Positions 1 through 9,492 of a stretch of DNA of 54,424 nt are shown here, in pieces. Position 1 is the stretch's first letter. Every line of letters begins with the position of its first letter. The position numbers were made by a program, and so were the translations under genes. Origin of the DNA: an uncultured bacterium (GTDB taxonomy: Bacteria; Verrucomicrobiota; Lentisphaeria; Victivallales; Victivallaceae); NCBI GenBank assembly GCA_900551245.1, contig URVC01000026.1:1-54424 (forward strand), given 5' to 3'. The notes beneath the pieces were generated by a model, which was given only the letters and a program-made list of their open reading frames with translations, ran no database searches and had not been told where the DNA came from.

Positions 1-141
1 AAATATAGCATAATTTTCTTGGATTTCATCTTTTATTTAGGGATAAGTTCTTAATATAAGAGCTAATAAAAAAATTGCAAGGGAATCTTGATTTGACTTA
101 CAGAAGTCTGAACAAAAGCGGCAGGTCATGCTGGAACATGG

Positions 142-618
142 TCAAGGCAGTTCCGCCGCCATGAGGAACTCCTCCGCCGTTTCGCGGACCGGATGAAATC
201 CTGCCCGGCGATAGAGATGGACCGCCCGGTTCGCCTTCTGTACCGAGAGGGATACCCGGGGATATCCCGCCTGTTTCAGCAGCAGAAGCATTGCCTGCAG
301 CAAAGCGCTCCCGATTCCATTGCCGCGGAACGGTTCGCGGACCGCGAGGGCGAGCGATGGAGTGTCATCGTCGAGGTGTCCGTAATCGTGCATGAGCCGG
401 CACCAGACCATGCCGACAACTTCGGAGCCGCTTTCCGCAACCAGCCCCAGATCGCCCGCCCGGGAGCCGAAATCCGCAAAGTAGATCTGCAATTCAGGGC
501 GGTTCACCACGCTTCTCGGCGGCGGCGCCACACCTTCCGGGACGAAGATCGCTTCGTACAGAAACTCCTTTAACAGCGGGAAATCACCGGGAACGATATT
601 ACGAATCTGAAACGCCAT
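142..618 (-). CDS. GNAT-family N-acetyltransferase
   Basis: 158-residue protein with the layout of GCN5-related N-acetyltransferases, which move an acetyl group from acetyl-CoA to an amine. The acetyl-CoA loop is visible as R-G-N-G-I-G-S-A-L (about residues 98-106), followed by an alpha helix and the Y-R-R-A-G-F-H-P motif typical of the family C-terminus. The ATG at 618 is preceded by GGGAGGGAAG, a good ribosome site lying inside the end of the upstream AraC gene. The two genes overlap by 20 bases and are probably cotranscribed. The substrate cannot be read from sequence. Confidence 0.88.
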   Translation of the reverse strand: MAFQIRNIVPGDFPLLKEFLYEAIFVPEGVAPPPRSVVNRPELQIYFADFGSRAGDLGLVAESGSEVVGMVWCRLMHDYGHLDDDTPSLALAVREPFRGNGIGSALLQAMLLLLKQAGYPRVSLSVQKANRAVHLYRRAGFHPVRETAEEFLMAAELP

Positions 619-1558
619 CTTCCCTCCCGGCCGCAGATGCGGTCACTCCGTTTCGAAAGTTCCGCGGCGATTCCCCGTGGTACCGTTTGAATTCCGAGGA
701 GAAGATCAGCGCACTTTCATATCCGACTTGCGCGGCAACCTCTTTGATCGAGAGTTCCGGCCTCTGCAGCAGGATGGTGGCGGCCAGACGCATGCGCATC
801 CCGCGCAGCATCCGATGCGGCGGCTCGCCGAAGTATTTCCGGAATTCCCGCACCAGATGGATCTTCGTGCACTGCGCATCATGGCTCAGCTCCGCCAGGG
901 TCAGAGGACGGTGGAGATTGTGGCGGATCTTCTCCCGCAGTTTCAAAAAACGCTCGGGAATCTCCCGCACCGGATAGGGCGACTGCAGAAACTGCAGCAG
1001 CCGCCAGGTTGCCACGCCGTTTTCCCGCAGCGCCTGTTCCGTCTGCTGTTCGTAGAGCAGTCGGAACTCCTCCAGAAGCAACTCGAACTCCTTCCGGTCG
1101 ATCTCCGGCAGAATCCGGCAGCGGTCAAAGCCGTTCGCCCGCTGCCAGGCGGGAAGAAGCGCTCCGCCCAGTGTCAGCGATACTTTGCGGCAGAATCCCT
1201 CCGGCCCGGGACTCAGCGTCGCCTCGCAGACCGGAGGAATCCACAGCAGACTCCCGGCATGGACAATCCGCGGTGTTTCCCATTCGCGCGTCTCCACCCG
1301 CAGCGCCCCCTCGCGCACAAACTCCACCGAGGGCCAGGGGACGTTCCGCCGATGGAACCGCGCCCGTTTGAGCCAGTGGGTTTCGAAGAAATTTTCCACG
1401 TATACCATCTCCCGTATTTCCGGCGGCAGATAGAGGTAGTAGAGCCGGCTGTTCCGGCGGTGTACCGTCAGTCGCTGCTCCCCCGCCTCCTGATGGGTGA
1501 CGGTCTCCGGCAGAAACTCCTCCCGGTCGGCCGTGATTGTTTTCCGCGGATACTGCAT
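599..1558 (-). CDS. AraC-family transcriptional regulator
   Basis: About 319 residues. The C-terminal ~100 residues carry the two helix-turn-helix units of AraC/XylS regulators (first near L-A-E-L-S-H-D, second near I-K-E-V-A-A-Q-V-G-Y, ending in the family-typical F-K-R-Y-H-G-E-S-P-R-N-F-R). The N-terminal part resembles a cupin-like ligand-binding arm. An upstream ATG at 1624 is in frame, but it sits inside the -35 box of the divergent promoter and lacks a ribosome site, so ATG 1558 is preferred. The gene diverges from the secreted GH2-like gene at 1681, its most likely target, and overlaps the GNAT gene downstream. Confidence 0.87.
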   Translation of the reverse strand: MQYPRKTITADREEFLPETVTHQEAGEQRLTVHRRNSRLYYLYLPPEIREMVYVENFFETHWLKRARFHRRNVPWPSVEFVREGALRVETREWETPRIVHAGSLLWIPPVCEATLSPGPEGFCRKVSLTLGGALLPAWQRANGFDRCRILPEIDRKEFELLLEEFRLLYEQQTEQALRENGVATWRLLQFLQSPYPVREIPERFLKLREKIRHNLHRPLTLAELSHDAQCTKIHLVREFRKYFGEPPHRMLRGMRMRLAATILLQRPELSIKEVAAQVGYESALIFSSEFKRYHGESPRNFRNGVTASAAGREDGVSDS

Positions 1559-1617
1559 GATGTTAATTTTCCATATATATTTTAACCATTTCACGATATA
1601 ATATAATCGGTGCCGTA

Positions 1618-1646
1618 TTGACATGCAACGACTTTTGGCATAAAAT
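1618..1646 (+). promoter_or_regulatory. sigma70-type promoter for the GH2-like gene
   Basis: TTGACA at 1618-1623, a 17-base spacer, and TAAAAT at 1641-1646. The predicted start of transcription near 1653 leaves a leader of about 28 bases with GGAG at 1671-1674 before the ATG at 1681. Confidence 0.75.
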
Positions 1647-1680
1647 ATAAATAGAATTCATTCATCAAACGGAGATTTCC

Positions 1681-4600
1681 ATGATTAGAAAACTTCTTTT
1701 TATCTGCGCGATGACGCTTCTGTCTCTGCCGGGATTCGCCGCGGACGAAAATTCGCTGCGCGACGCGCCGCCGCCCAACGGCCTGTCGCTGGAGGAAAAC
1801 TGGAGCATGGCCGACGCCTGGCGCCGGACCACTTCGACCCGGGAGATCGTCTCTTTGAACGGACTGTGGCAGTTCTACCCGGTCCTGACCGCAGAGACGG
1901 CCCGCAGGATGCCTGCGGAACATTCCGGGTGGGGATTCTTCAAGGTCCCGGGCATCTGGCCCGGCATGGGCAAAAAAAAGAACCAGCCGGGCGACAGCAC
2001 GATGGTTTACGGACTGGATGCGAAACGGTTCCCGGGAGGAAATCCCGCGGCGCTGGTTTCGGCGTGGTACCGGCGTACCATCACCATCCCCGACGGCTGG
2101 AGAAATCGGAGAGTTCTGCTGGAAATCACCATGCTCCAGACCGCCGGACGCATCTTCGTCGACGGGAAACCCGCGGGCGACCTCTACTTCCCCGGCGGGA
2201 AAATCGACCTCACCCGCTTCGTCACCCCCGGCAGGAGCCATGAGCTGGCGATTCTGGTTTCCGCCGTGGCCTCCGGCAGCGGCGACAGCGTCTTCATGGC
2301 GCCGGACCGGCAGCACAAGGCGGCGAAGACCATCAGCAACCGGGGCATCACCGGCGACGTCTATCTGCATGCGGAGCCGCTCCATGCGGCCATCACCGAC
2401 GTGCACATCCTCACCAGTTTCCGCCGGAAAGAGATCACCTTCGACACCGGCCTCTCCGGGAGCGGCGGCGACTACACCCTCGAAGCGGAGATTCTCTGGA
2501 ATGACGAGGTGGTCAAGCAGGTGAAGTCAAAACGCTTCCGGATGCCATCCGGTGAGGAGCCGTTCCGCATCCAATTCTCGACCGACTGGCTCGCCGAACA
2601 CCTCTGGGACACCGATACGCCGGAGAACCTCTACACCGCCAATCTCCGCCTGAAAGCGGCGGACGGTGCCACGCTGGATGCGTTTCTGCCGCAACAGTTC
2701 GGCTTCCGGGAGTTCTGGATCGACGGCAGAAACTTCATGCTGAACGGGTCGGTGATCCATCTGCGCAGCCTGTGCAGCTCCGCCATGCGGGACGGCGCCG
2801 ACCACTCCAGCGCCGCCGCCACACGCCGCTACGCCGAACGGGCGAAACAGAACGGGTTCAACCACCTGATCGCCTACAACTACTTCTTCACGCCCGGCAT
2901 GGTCGGCTATCAGGATGATTTCTACCTCCAGAGCTCCCGCGCCGGCGTGCTCACTTCGCTGACGCTGCCGCACATCAAGGATTTCGAATGGGATCTGAAG
3001 AAAAACGAACAGCGCTACCGGAAGATGGCGGAATTTCTGATCCGGCGGTTCCAGAACGTTCCCGGCGTGGTTCTGTACGCGGTCAACCACAACGCAACCG
3101 GCTACTACGGCGACCAGAATCCGCAGAAGATCGACGGCGTCTACGCCCCGGATCCATTCATGAAGAAGGCCAACGCCGTCGATTACAAAAACCGGCGCCA
3201 GACGCTGCTCTCGGCGAAGCTCATCCAACAGCTGGATCCCTCCCGGCCGGTCTACCACCATGAATCGGGCAATCTCGGCGACATCTTCTCCATCAACTGC
3301 TACCTCAACTGGGTTCCGGCACAGGAGCGGAGCGACTGGTTCGAGCACTGGGAGCGGTCCGGCGTCAAGCCGCTCATGCTGGTGGAGTGGGGCAATCCGC
3401 ACATCGCCTCGTGGTCGAGCTACCGCGGGCCCGACTTCATCTGGCGCGTCCGGAGTGTGCAGTGCATGTGGTTCAACGAGTACAACGCGGCGATTCTGGG
3501 CGAAAAGGCGTACCGCAGCTCCCGGCTCAAGGAGATCCGCTACAGACGGCAGAGCCGCCTCTGCGCCGGAAACCGGCCGGTTCAGTACGGCGAGATCGGC
3601 GGATTTTCCGCCAACGAGGACGGCGACGAGGTGATCGCCGCGATGATCGGGAAGAACTACCGGGATATGCGCGCCCGTGGCGTCTCCGCCATCCTCCCCT
3701 GGGATCAGGGCAAATTCTGGCGCTGCCGGAACGAGGTTGACGAACAGCTTCATCCGGACCGTTTCCGGAATCTGAAACAGCCGGGAATCGTGCCGGACCG
3801 CACCCGGCGCGGCGGCGGTTATCCGGCCGACGGATACGGCAGTTACACTGTCAGCCGGGTCGGCGAAGCGGGGCTGCCGAACCTGCGGGAGCTGATCGCC
3901 TGGATCGGTGGCAAACCCGGTGACGTGACCGAACAATCCCACACCTTCCGCCCCGGTGAAACCGTCGAAAAGACGATTGTGATCCTGAACGATTCCCGGC
4001 GGGTGCGGAATGCGGAGGTCCGCTGGCGCGTTCCGGCGCTCGGCCTGGAGGAGCGGAGCGAACTCTCCCTGCCGCCCGGCATCCGGCGCGACCTCCCGGT
4101 GACCTTCCCGATTCCGGCGAGCTGCCGGGAGCGGTCGCTCCCCATCGAGGCGACGGTCCGTTTCGACAACGGGGAGGAGCGGAGCGACCGCTTCCAGATC
4201 GATCTGGTCGCCTCCGCCCCCTCGCTCCGGCTGCAGTCGCGGGTCGGGTTGTACGATCCGCAGAAGCGGAGTGAAGCGGCGCTCCGGCGTCTGGGCGTGC
4301 CCTTCCGGACCGTGAAGAGCGATGCCGATCTGGATGAGATCGATCTGCTGGTCGTCGGCCGTCAGGCACTGCCCGGCTGTCCGCTGCCGCTGGCGGAGAA
4401 GATGCGGCGGGGCGGACGGCTGCTGGTGCTGGAACAGGACTCCGCCGGACTCGCCGAATTCGGATTCCGCAGCAACGAGTACGGAATCCGCACCGTCTTC
4501 CCGCTGGTTGCCGATTTCACGGCGAAGTTGGTCCGCGACTGGCGGGGGGCCTCCACGCTGACGCCGCCGGAACTTGCCCTGCCCGGATGGGAGCGGCAGG

Positions 4601-5877
4601 ACCCGGTCTGGAACTGGCAGGGATTTTCCAATACCCGGGCGTGGCGGGCGGGCAACCGGGGCAACGTCTGCAGTGTTCCGCTGGAGAAGCCGGTCATCGG
4701 CGATTTCCTGCCGCTGATGCAGTGCGGCTTCGACCTGCAGTACACCCCCGCGGTCGAATGGAGAAGCGGAAACGGCATCGCCATCTTCTCCCAGTTCGAT
4801 CTTTCCGGCCGGACGCAGAGTGAGCCGGAGGCGGACGAGCTCTTGCGCCGGCTGCTCTGCCGGCTGGATTCCGCCCGGATACAGCCCGCCCGGCCGACCT
4901 GGTTCAGCGGCGGGAAGAGGGCGGCGCAGCTGCTGGAGGATCTGGGCGTCGCGTTTCAGTCCTGCGCGGCGGTTCCGGAATCCGGCGTGCTGGTCGTCTC
5001 CTCCGGCACCGGACTGGGCGACCTGACCGGCGCGGTCCAGCGGGGGCTGAACGTCTTCGCCCTCGCGCTGTCGCAGGAGGAGCTGAACCGTCTCTTCCCC
5101 GGCAGGTTCGAGACAAGAGTTGAAAAGCGATTCTCCGACTTCGTCGGGGATCTCGGGGCGGTTCCGGAGTTCCGCGGAATCTCCAACGCCGATCTGCACT
5201 GCCGGATGGAGCTGGAGTTCGCCGGATTCACCGGCCGTTCCAACGGCGGAACGGCCCTGCAGGCCCTCCGGCTCGGCAAAGGGAGCGTGGTGGTGCTCCA
5301 GGTGGCGCCGTGGATGATGAACGAAACCGATTTTCAATACCGGACCAGCCGCCGCAGAAACCATTATCTCATTTCGCGGCTGCTCCGCAATCTCGGCGCC
5401 GCGGACCGGTTCGACGCCTGGAGAAGGCTGGACCGGGAGCACCGCCGCCAGCTCGAACGGGAACGCGGCGTGGCGTTCTCCGGCCGCTGGAAAAGTTCCG
5501 AAACCGCCTCCGGCGAAAAGCGGGTCGAAGAGCACAGCAACACCTTCGATGTCGCGCCGGAAGTTCTCCGCCGGAGCAGCGATGCGCTCCTCTCGGTCTC
5601 CTCACCTTCACGCTCCCTCGCGGTGGAGGTCAACGGCCGGAAGATTCCGGAACGCACGATCAACATTGCCGGAAGCAAACGGGGGCTCTCCCGCCGGTTC
5701 GTCGTGCCGGCCGCCCTGCTCCATCCGGAGAAGAATGTGGTGAAGATTTCGCAGGAGAAGCGGAAATATCCCGGGGATCTGCCGTCGACGGTGACCCTCT
5801 CGATGGTCCCGGAGGAGCGTTTCTATCCGGACATCCCGATCGCTTCGGACGATCCATACCGCTATTACCGCTGGTAG
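1681..5877 (+). CDS. secreted glycoside hydrolase family 2-like protein
   Basis: 1398 residues, starting with a signal peptide (M-I-R-K-L-L then a hydrophobic run, probable cleavage after G-F-A-A near residue 21). Residues ~45-240 resemble the GH2 sugar-binding jelly roll (S-L-N-G-L-W-Q-F), ~240-345 an Ig-like domain, and ~345-700 a TIM barrel. A late barrel motif, L-M-L-V-E569-W-G, matches the GH2 nucleophile strand. The position expected to give the acid/base pair N-E reads V-N469-H470-N471, so the usual glutamate is absent. The remaining ~650 residues hold Ig-like and Rossmann-like segments (V-G-R-Q-A-L-P, R-L-L-V-L-E-Q). Exported beta-glycosidase-like function is inferred; activity and substrate are open. 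Confidence 0.8.
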   Translation: MIRKLLFICAMTLLSLPGFAADENSLRDAPPPNGLSLEENWSMADAWRRTTSTREIVSLNGLWQFYPVLTAETARRMPAEHSGWGFFKVPGIWPGMGKKKNQPGDSTMVYGLDAKRFPGGNPAALVSAWYRRTITIPDGWRNRRVLLEITMLQTAGRIFVDGKPAGDLYFPGGKIDLTRFVTPGRSHELAILVSAVASGSGDSVFMAPDRQHKAAKTISNRGITGDVYLHAEPLHAAITDVHILTSFRRKEITFDTGLSGSGGDYTLEAEILWNDEVVKQVKSKRFRMPSGEEPFRIQFSTDWLAEHLWDTDTPENLYTANLRLKAADGATLDAFLPQQFGFREFWIDGRNFMLNGSVIHLRSLCSSAMRDGADHSSAAATRRYAERAKQNGFNHLIAYNYFFTPGMVGYQDDFYLQSSRAGVLTSLTLPHIKDFEWDLKKNEQRYRKMAEFLIRRFQNVPGVVLYAVNHNATGYYGDQNPQKIDGVYAPDPFMKKANAVDYKNRRQTLLSAKLIQQLDPSRPVYHHESGNLGDIFSINCYLNWVPAQERSDWFEHWERSGVKPLMLVEWGNPHIASWSSYRGPDFIWRVRSVQCMWFNEYNAAILGEKAYRSSRLKEIRYRRQSRLCAGNRPVQYGEIGGFSANEDGDEVIAAMIGKNYRDMRARGVSAILPWDQGKFWRCRNEVDEQLHPDRFRNLKQPGIVPDRTRRGGGYPADGYGSYTVSRVGEAGLPNLRELIAWIGGKPGDVTEQSHTFRPGETVEKTIVILNDSRRVRNAEVRWRVPALGLEERSELSLPPGIRRDLPVTFPIPASCRERSLPIEATVRFDNGEERSDRFQIDLVASAPSLRLQSRVGLYDPQKRSEAALRRLGVPFRTVKSDADLDEIDLLVVGRQALPGCPLPLAEKMRRGGRLLVLEQDSAGLAEFGFRSNEYGIRTVFPLVADFTAKLVRDWRGASTLTPPELALPGWERQDPVWNWQGFSNTRAWRAGNRGNVCSVPLEKPVIGDFLPLMQCGFDLQYTPAVEWRSGNGIAIFSQFDLSGRTQSEPEADELLRRLLCRLDSARIQPARPTWFSGGKRAAQLLEDLGVAFQSCAAVPESGVLVVSSGTGLGDLTGAVQRGLNVFALALSQEELNRLFPGRFETRVEKRFSDFVGDLGAVPEFRGISNADLHCRMELEFAGFTGRSNGGTALQALRLGKGSVVVLQVAPWMMNETDFQYRTSRRRNHYLISRLLRNLGAADRFDAWRRLDREHRRQLERERGVAFSGRWKSSETASGEKRVEEHSNTFDVAPEVLRRSSDALLSVSSPSRSLAVEVNGRKIPERTINIAGSKRGLSRRFVVPAALLHPEKNVVKISQEKRKYPGDLPSTVTLSMVPEERFYPDIPIASDDPYRYYRW

Positions 5878-5934
5878 AACAGGAAAGAACCAATTTCCCA
5901 TACGAAGATGCCATTTAACAGGAAAGGTTGAATC

Positions 5935-6660
5935 ATGATCCGCACACCTCTGGAGACGCGGTTCCGCCGCGCGTTTACCCTGATCGAACTCCTGATCTGC
6001 ATCGCGATTATCGCGATTCTGGCCAGTCTGCTGCTGCCGGCGCTGAACAAGGCGAGACAGCGGGGTAAGACCGCCGCCTGCAACAACAACTTAAAGACGA
6101 TGAATCAGCTGATTCTGCTCTATGCGTCGGATTACCGGGAGAGCATCCCCGCAAGCGGAGTGGGGGTGGAGAACTATGCGGGTGCCCTGATGAAAGGCGG
6201 TTTCCTGCGCACCGGCAACCGGCATGTCGCCCTCTGTCCGGAAAGCGATCTCGCGACCGCCGAAAATCTGGCGAGCACCTACTTCATCCGGAACAACTGC
6301 TACGGATTGAACTACCTCGGCAGCTGGCGGAACGGCGACCTGAGCGGTTCAATCAAGATGACGGCCCCGGGGATGACCACCAACGACACGCTTCTGAATT
6401 TCAAGCAGCTGCGCTCCCCCAGCCGTTTTGTTCTGCTGATCGACAGCAAACGGAAAGGGGTGATGAACAACGGCCCCAAGGCGGTCTTTTTCGGCGGCGA
6501 CGTCGGCACCTGGGGGGCCAATCCCTGGATCATCCACAACAAGAACTCCGTGTCGACCGCATATGGGGACGGGCATGTGAAAATGGCCTCCCGGACCCAG
6601 TTGAAGGAACAGACCAACAAGAGCGTCAAATTCGCGCTTTTCGGCGTCGACCCGCTGTGA
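5935..6660 (+). CDS. pseudopilin-like secreted protein (prepilin-type N-terminus)
   Basis: 241 residues. A short basic leader ends in R-R-A, followed by F-T-L-I-E-L-L and a hydrophobic helix (about residues 14-38): the prepilin peptidase cleavage/methylation signature. The C-terminal part contains A-Y-G-D-G-H-V-K, resembling the H-X9-DG motif of the DUF1559-type proteins that are abundant in Planctomycetes and Lentisphaerae. AGGAAAGG sits 7 bases before the ATG. It follows the secreted GH2-like gene after 57 bases and overlaps the next frame, suggesting an operon for polymer use. Whether it forms a pilus or anchors a surface enzyme is not known. Confidence 0.85.
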   Translation: MIRTPLETRFRRAFTLIELLICIAIIAILASLLLPALNKARQRGKTAACNNNLKTMNQLILLYASDYRESIPASGVGVENYAGALMKGGFLRTGNRHVALCPESDLATAENLASTYFIRNNCYGLNYLGSWRNGDLSGSIKMTAPGMTTNDTLLNFKQLRSPSRFVLLIDSKRKGVMNNGPKAVFFGGDVGTWGANPWIIHNKNSVSTAYGDGHVKMASRTQLKEQTNKSVKFALFGVDPL

Positions 6661-6710
6661 GCGGAGAACCTCTCGAAAATCATAACCTTTCTGCTGAGAA
6701 AATTCACTTC

Positions 6711-7955
6711 ATGAAACCGATCTCTTTTCCGGCCCCGCCGGAGCTTCTCGCCTCGCTGAATGCCGCAGAAGAGCAGATCCGCGGTCTGCTCTTCTGCGAA
6801 CGCACCAATCTCCTCTACGACTACCTCGGCTCGCTCGGGGAGGACCGTTTCGATTTTCTGCCGTTTCCGGAGGAGATCGAACACGATTTCCCGAATCCGC
6901 GCGGCTACGCCACCGGGATGGAGGACAGCGCGCTCAACGGAGGAATCATGATCCACGCGGCGCTTCTCCGCGCCCGGCTCTTCCCGGAAGCCGCGGAGGA
7001 GTGCCGCGCATTCGCCGCAAAACTGCTGCGCGGACTCGAGCTCTGCGCCACCGTGCACGGCCGCGAAGGCTATGTGGTCCGCAGTGTCTCCCACCGGGAC
7101 GGCACAAGCTGTTACAGCTGTTCGTCGCGCGACCAGCTGACCTTCTGGGTCTGGGGGTTGTGGCGCTACTTCCGCAGCGACGTCGCCACGGAGCCGGAGC
7201 GGGAGAAGATCCGTTCCCTGGTCGTGAAGCTCGCCGCCCGCGGCGAGCGGGAGGTCGTCCCGGAAAATCAATACAGCTACCTCACTCTCGACGGCGTGCC
7301 GGACCCCCTGCTGCAGATGGATCAGGTCCTGCCGCACGAGATTCTCCGGCTGCCGATGTTCTACCTCGCGGCGTGGGCCCTCTCGGGCGACGCACACTGG
7401 CGGGCGTGTTACGACCGGAGGATCGACCGGGCGCTCCGCCGCGCCGCCGAACCCAAAGAGGATTGGAACCACTTCGAACTCTCGCAGTTTCTGTTGACGC
7501 TCGCCCTCTGCCACGAGCTCGATCCGCGCCCGGAATTCTCCGCCATCGCCCGCGAGATCGGCGATGTCACCGAGGAGATGTTGTGCGGCACCTTTCTCCC
7601 GGAACTGGAGAAGTGGCGCGGCACCTGGTCGATTCCGGCGACCGCGTGGCGGAATTCGACGGCGTTGCGGCTGGTGCACCGGTCCGACGGCGGCGTTGTT
7701 TCGTATGGCAAACTCGATCTGCGCTGCGGCCAGACGCCGGGGTTTCACGATCTCTTCAATCTGGTGCGGATTCCGGGCAATCTGATGACCGGCCTGCTGC
7801 TGGCGCCCGGGCGGCCGGTGAGGGAGCCGTTGATCCGCCGTTTTCTGAAGGCGTTCTGCCGCCCGGACTACCGGAGAAGTTGTTCGTGCAGTTCGGTCAA
7901 CGTCCTCTACGCCGCCCTGCTCGGGCTCGAACGGCTCGGCGGAATCCGCCGGTGA
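6711..7955 (+). CDS. predicted alpha/alpha-toroid (six-hairpin glycosidase-like) protein
   Basis: About 414 residues from ATG 6711. The frame is open back to a GTG at 6657 that overlaps the previous stop (GTGA), so an 18-residue longer form is possible. No signal peptide. The protein is mostly helical with repeated aromatic and charged helices (for example M-E-D-S-A-L-N-G-G, Q-L-T-F-W-V-W-G-L-W-R-Y), as in six-hairpin glycosidases and polysaccharide lyases. I do not recognise a named family or a definite catalytic pair. Its position behind the secreted GH2-like protein and the pseudopilin supports a carbohydrate role by association only. Confidence 0.6.
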   Translation: MKPISFPAPPELLASLNAAEEQIRGLLFCERTNLLYDYLGSLGEDRFDFLPFPEEIEHDFPNPRGYATGMEDSALNGGIMIHAALLRARLFPEAAEECRAFAAKLLRGLELCATVHGREGYVVRSVSHRDGTSCYSCSSRDQLTFWVWGLWRYFRSDVATEPEREKIRSLVVKLAARGEREVVPENQYSYLTLDGVPDPLLQMDQVLPHEILRLPMFYLAAWALSGDAHWRACYDRRIDRALRRAAEPKEDWNHFELSQFLLTLALCHELDPRPEFSAIAREIGDVTEEMLCGTFLPELEKWRGTWSIPATAWRNSTALRLVHRSDGGVVSYGKLDLRCGQTPGFHDLFNLVRIPGNLMTGLLLAPGRPVREPLIRRFLKAFCRPDYRRSCSCSSVNVLYAALLGLERLGGIRR

Positions 7956-7995
7956 ACCGCACCCCGGATCACTCCGGCCCCGCATGGGCGGCCGG

Positions 7996-9345
7996 TCAGA
8001 TCGAGATCCCCTTGAGCTTCTGGTAGAGCGAGACCGCGTAGGAGTCGGTCATGCCCGAGACGTAGTCGAGCACGGTGAGCAGCCGCCGGTAGCCGTTCCG
8101 GCACCACTCCTCGTCGGCGAGGTGCTGCTCCAGATCCGGCAGCAGCGCCGAAATCCGGCGGCTCCGGAACGAGGCGCTCTTGCCCCCGGTCCGCTCCAGC
8201 GCCATCTCGTTGGCGCAGGGCACGAAGATGTCCAGCATGCCGGAGACCAGTTCGAATCCGGCCCCGATCACCTCCGCCACCTGCCGGTGGTTGTAGATGT
8301 CGCGGGTGCTCCGGTTCTGAATCCGCTTCAGCGGCTCCTGGCAGGAGACGTAATCGAGCAGCGGCCGCGGCAGTGTTCCGGCGAGCAGTTCGTCGTGGTG
8401 TTCAAGAAAGATCGCCGAAACTTCGCGCACCAGGCGGCCGATCACCTGCGCGCGCAGAAACTCCGCCTTGCGGATCGGCGAAGCGATGGTCGCGACGTAC
8501 TCCGCGGAACGCTCCGAATCGATGATCTCCAGAAAGAGCCGCTCCAGCTCCTGATAGTCGATCAGCCCGAGCCGCTGGCCGTCTTCGAAATCGACAATCC
8601 GGTAGGCGATGTCGTCCGCCGCCTCGACCAGGTAGGCGAGCGGATGGCGCTGCCACGCCCAGGGGCCGGCCGGAATCATTCCGGTGTGTTCGGCGACCTC
8701 GGCGAAAAACTCCTGCTCCTCGCGGAAGAAGTTGAACTTCTTGCCCGCCACGCCGGAGGGCTTCACCTCGACCCGCGACGCGCTCGGGTACTTCGCGAAA
8801 GCCGCCAATGTGGCGCAGGTGAGCTGCATCCCCCCTCTCTGGTCGGGCATTTCAAGCCGGGTCAGCACCCGGAACCCCTGCGCGTTGCCCTCGTACCGCT
8901 CGATGTCGGCGGCCTCGTCCTCATTCATCACATCGCGCATGGCGCAGGCGACCGGAGAGTGAGTGAACCAGTAGCGGATCGCCTCCTCGCCCGCGTGCCC
9001 GAGCGGCGGGTTGCCGATGTCGTGGGCGAGGGCGGCGGCGGCGACGGCGGCGCCGATGTCGCTCGGCTGCGCTCCGGCGGTGTCGAAGTTTTTACAGATC
9101 TCCACCCCGACCGCGGTGCCGAGCGAACGGCCGACCGAGCTGGTCTCCAGACTGTGGGTGAGCCGGGTGCGGACGTAGTCGGTCTTGACCAGCGGAAACA
9201 CCTGGGTCTTGTCCTGCAGCCGCCGGAACGCCCCCGAAAAGACAATCCGGTCGAAATCGCGCTGAAACGGCGAACGGTCCTGCGTGATCACGCCAGGCTT
9301 CGAACTGCCGACGCGGTGCGGGGACAACAGTTGTTTCCACTCCAT
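7996..9345 (-). CDS. dgt: deoxyguanosinetriphosphate triphosphohydrolase-like HD protein
   Basis: 449 residues. dGTPase hydrolyses dGTP to deoxyguanosine and triphosphate. Seen here: the N-terminal M-E-W-K-Q-L-L-S-P-H-R typical of one bacterial branch, F-R-R-L-Q-D-K-T-Q-V, the metal histidine in R-L-T-H-S-L-E (His63), and the H-D pair in A-L-A-H-D-I-G-N-P-P-L-G-H (108-109). The frame opens at ATG 9381, but that codon abuts the -10 box of the predicted promoter. ATG 9345 has GGGAG ten bases upstream and matches the usual family start, so it is chosen. The gene is transcribed alone, divergent from the HAD phosphatase. Confidence 0.93.
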   Translation of the reverse strand: MEWKQLLSPHRVGSSKPGVITQDRSPFQRDFDRIVFSGAFRRLQDKTQVFPLVKTDYVRTRLTHSLETSSVGRSLGTAVGVEICKNFDTAGAQPSDIGAAVAAAALAHDIGNPPLGHAGEEAIRYWFTHSPVACAMRDVMNEDEAADIERYEGNAQGFRVLTRLEMPDQRGGMQLTCATLAAFAKYPSASRVEVKPSGVAGKKFNFFREEQEFFAEVAEHTGMIPAGPWAWQRHPLAYLVEAADDIAYRIVDFEDGQRLGLIDYQELERLFLEIIDSERSAEYVATIASPIRKAEFLRAQVIGRLVREVSAIFLEHHDELLAGTLPRPLLDYVSCQEPLKRIQNRSTRDIYNHRQVAEVIGAGFELVSGMLDIFVPCANEMALERTGGKSASFRSRRISALLPDLEQHLADEEWCRNGYRRLLTVLDYVSGMTDSYAVSLYQKLKGISI

Positions 9346-9381
9346 CAAAACGGAACTCCCATCTGAATCTTGTTTCCTCAT

Positions 9382-9410
9382 ACAATACCCGGAACCGGCC
9401 GGTTTATCAA
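9382..9410 (-). promoter_or_regulatory. promoter for dgt
   Basis: On the minus strand: TTGATA (9410-9405), a 17-base spacer, and TATTGT (9387-9382). Predicted transcription start near 9375 places the upstream ATG (9381) outside the mRNA and supports the start at 9345. Confidence 0.6.
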
Positions 9411-9492
9411 GTGCGCCGGGTGGAAATTTCCGCTTTATCGGGCTATTTTAAGAGAACGGCCGGGGAATCCGGCCCGGAAGTGAGAACGGGCG

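Noticed and set aside
2527..5535. 1002-residue open frame on the minus strand
   Set aside because: It lies fully antisense to the GH2-like gene, whose frame has a signal peptide, domain motifs, promoter and ribosome site. Long antisense frames are expected at this GC content.
7984..9366. 460-residue plus-strand frame
   Set aside because: Exact shadow of dgt, whose HD motifs are intact.
9381..9381. ATG at 9381 as dgt start
   Set aside because: It abuts the predicted -10 box, has no ribosome site, and the family start and a GGGAG fit ATG 9345.
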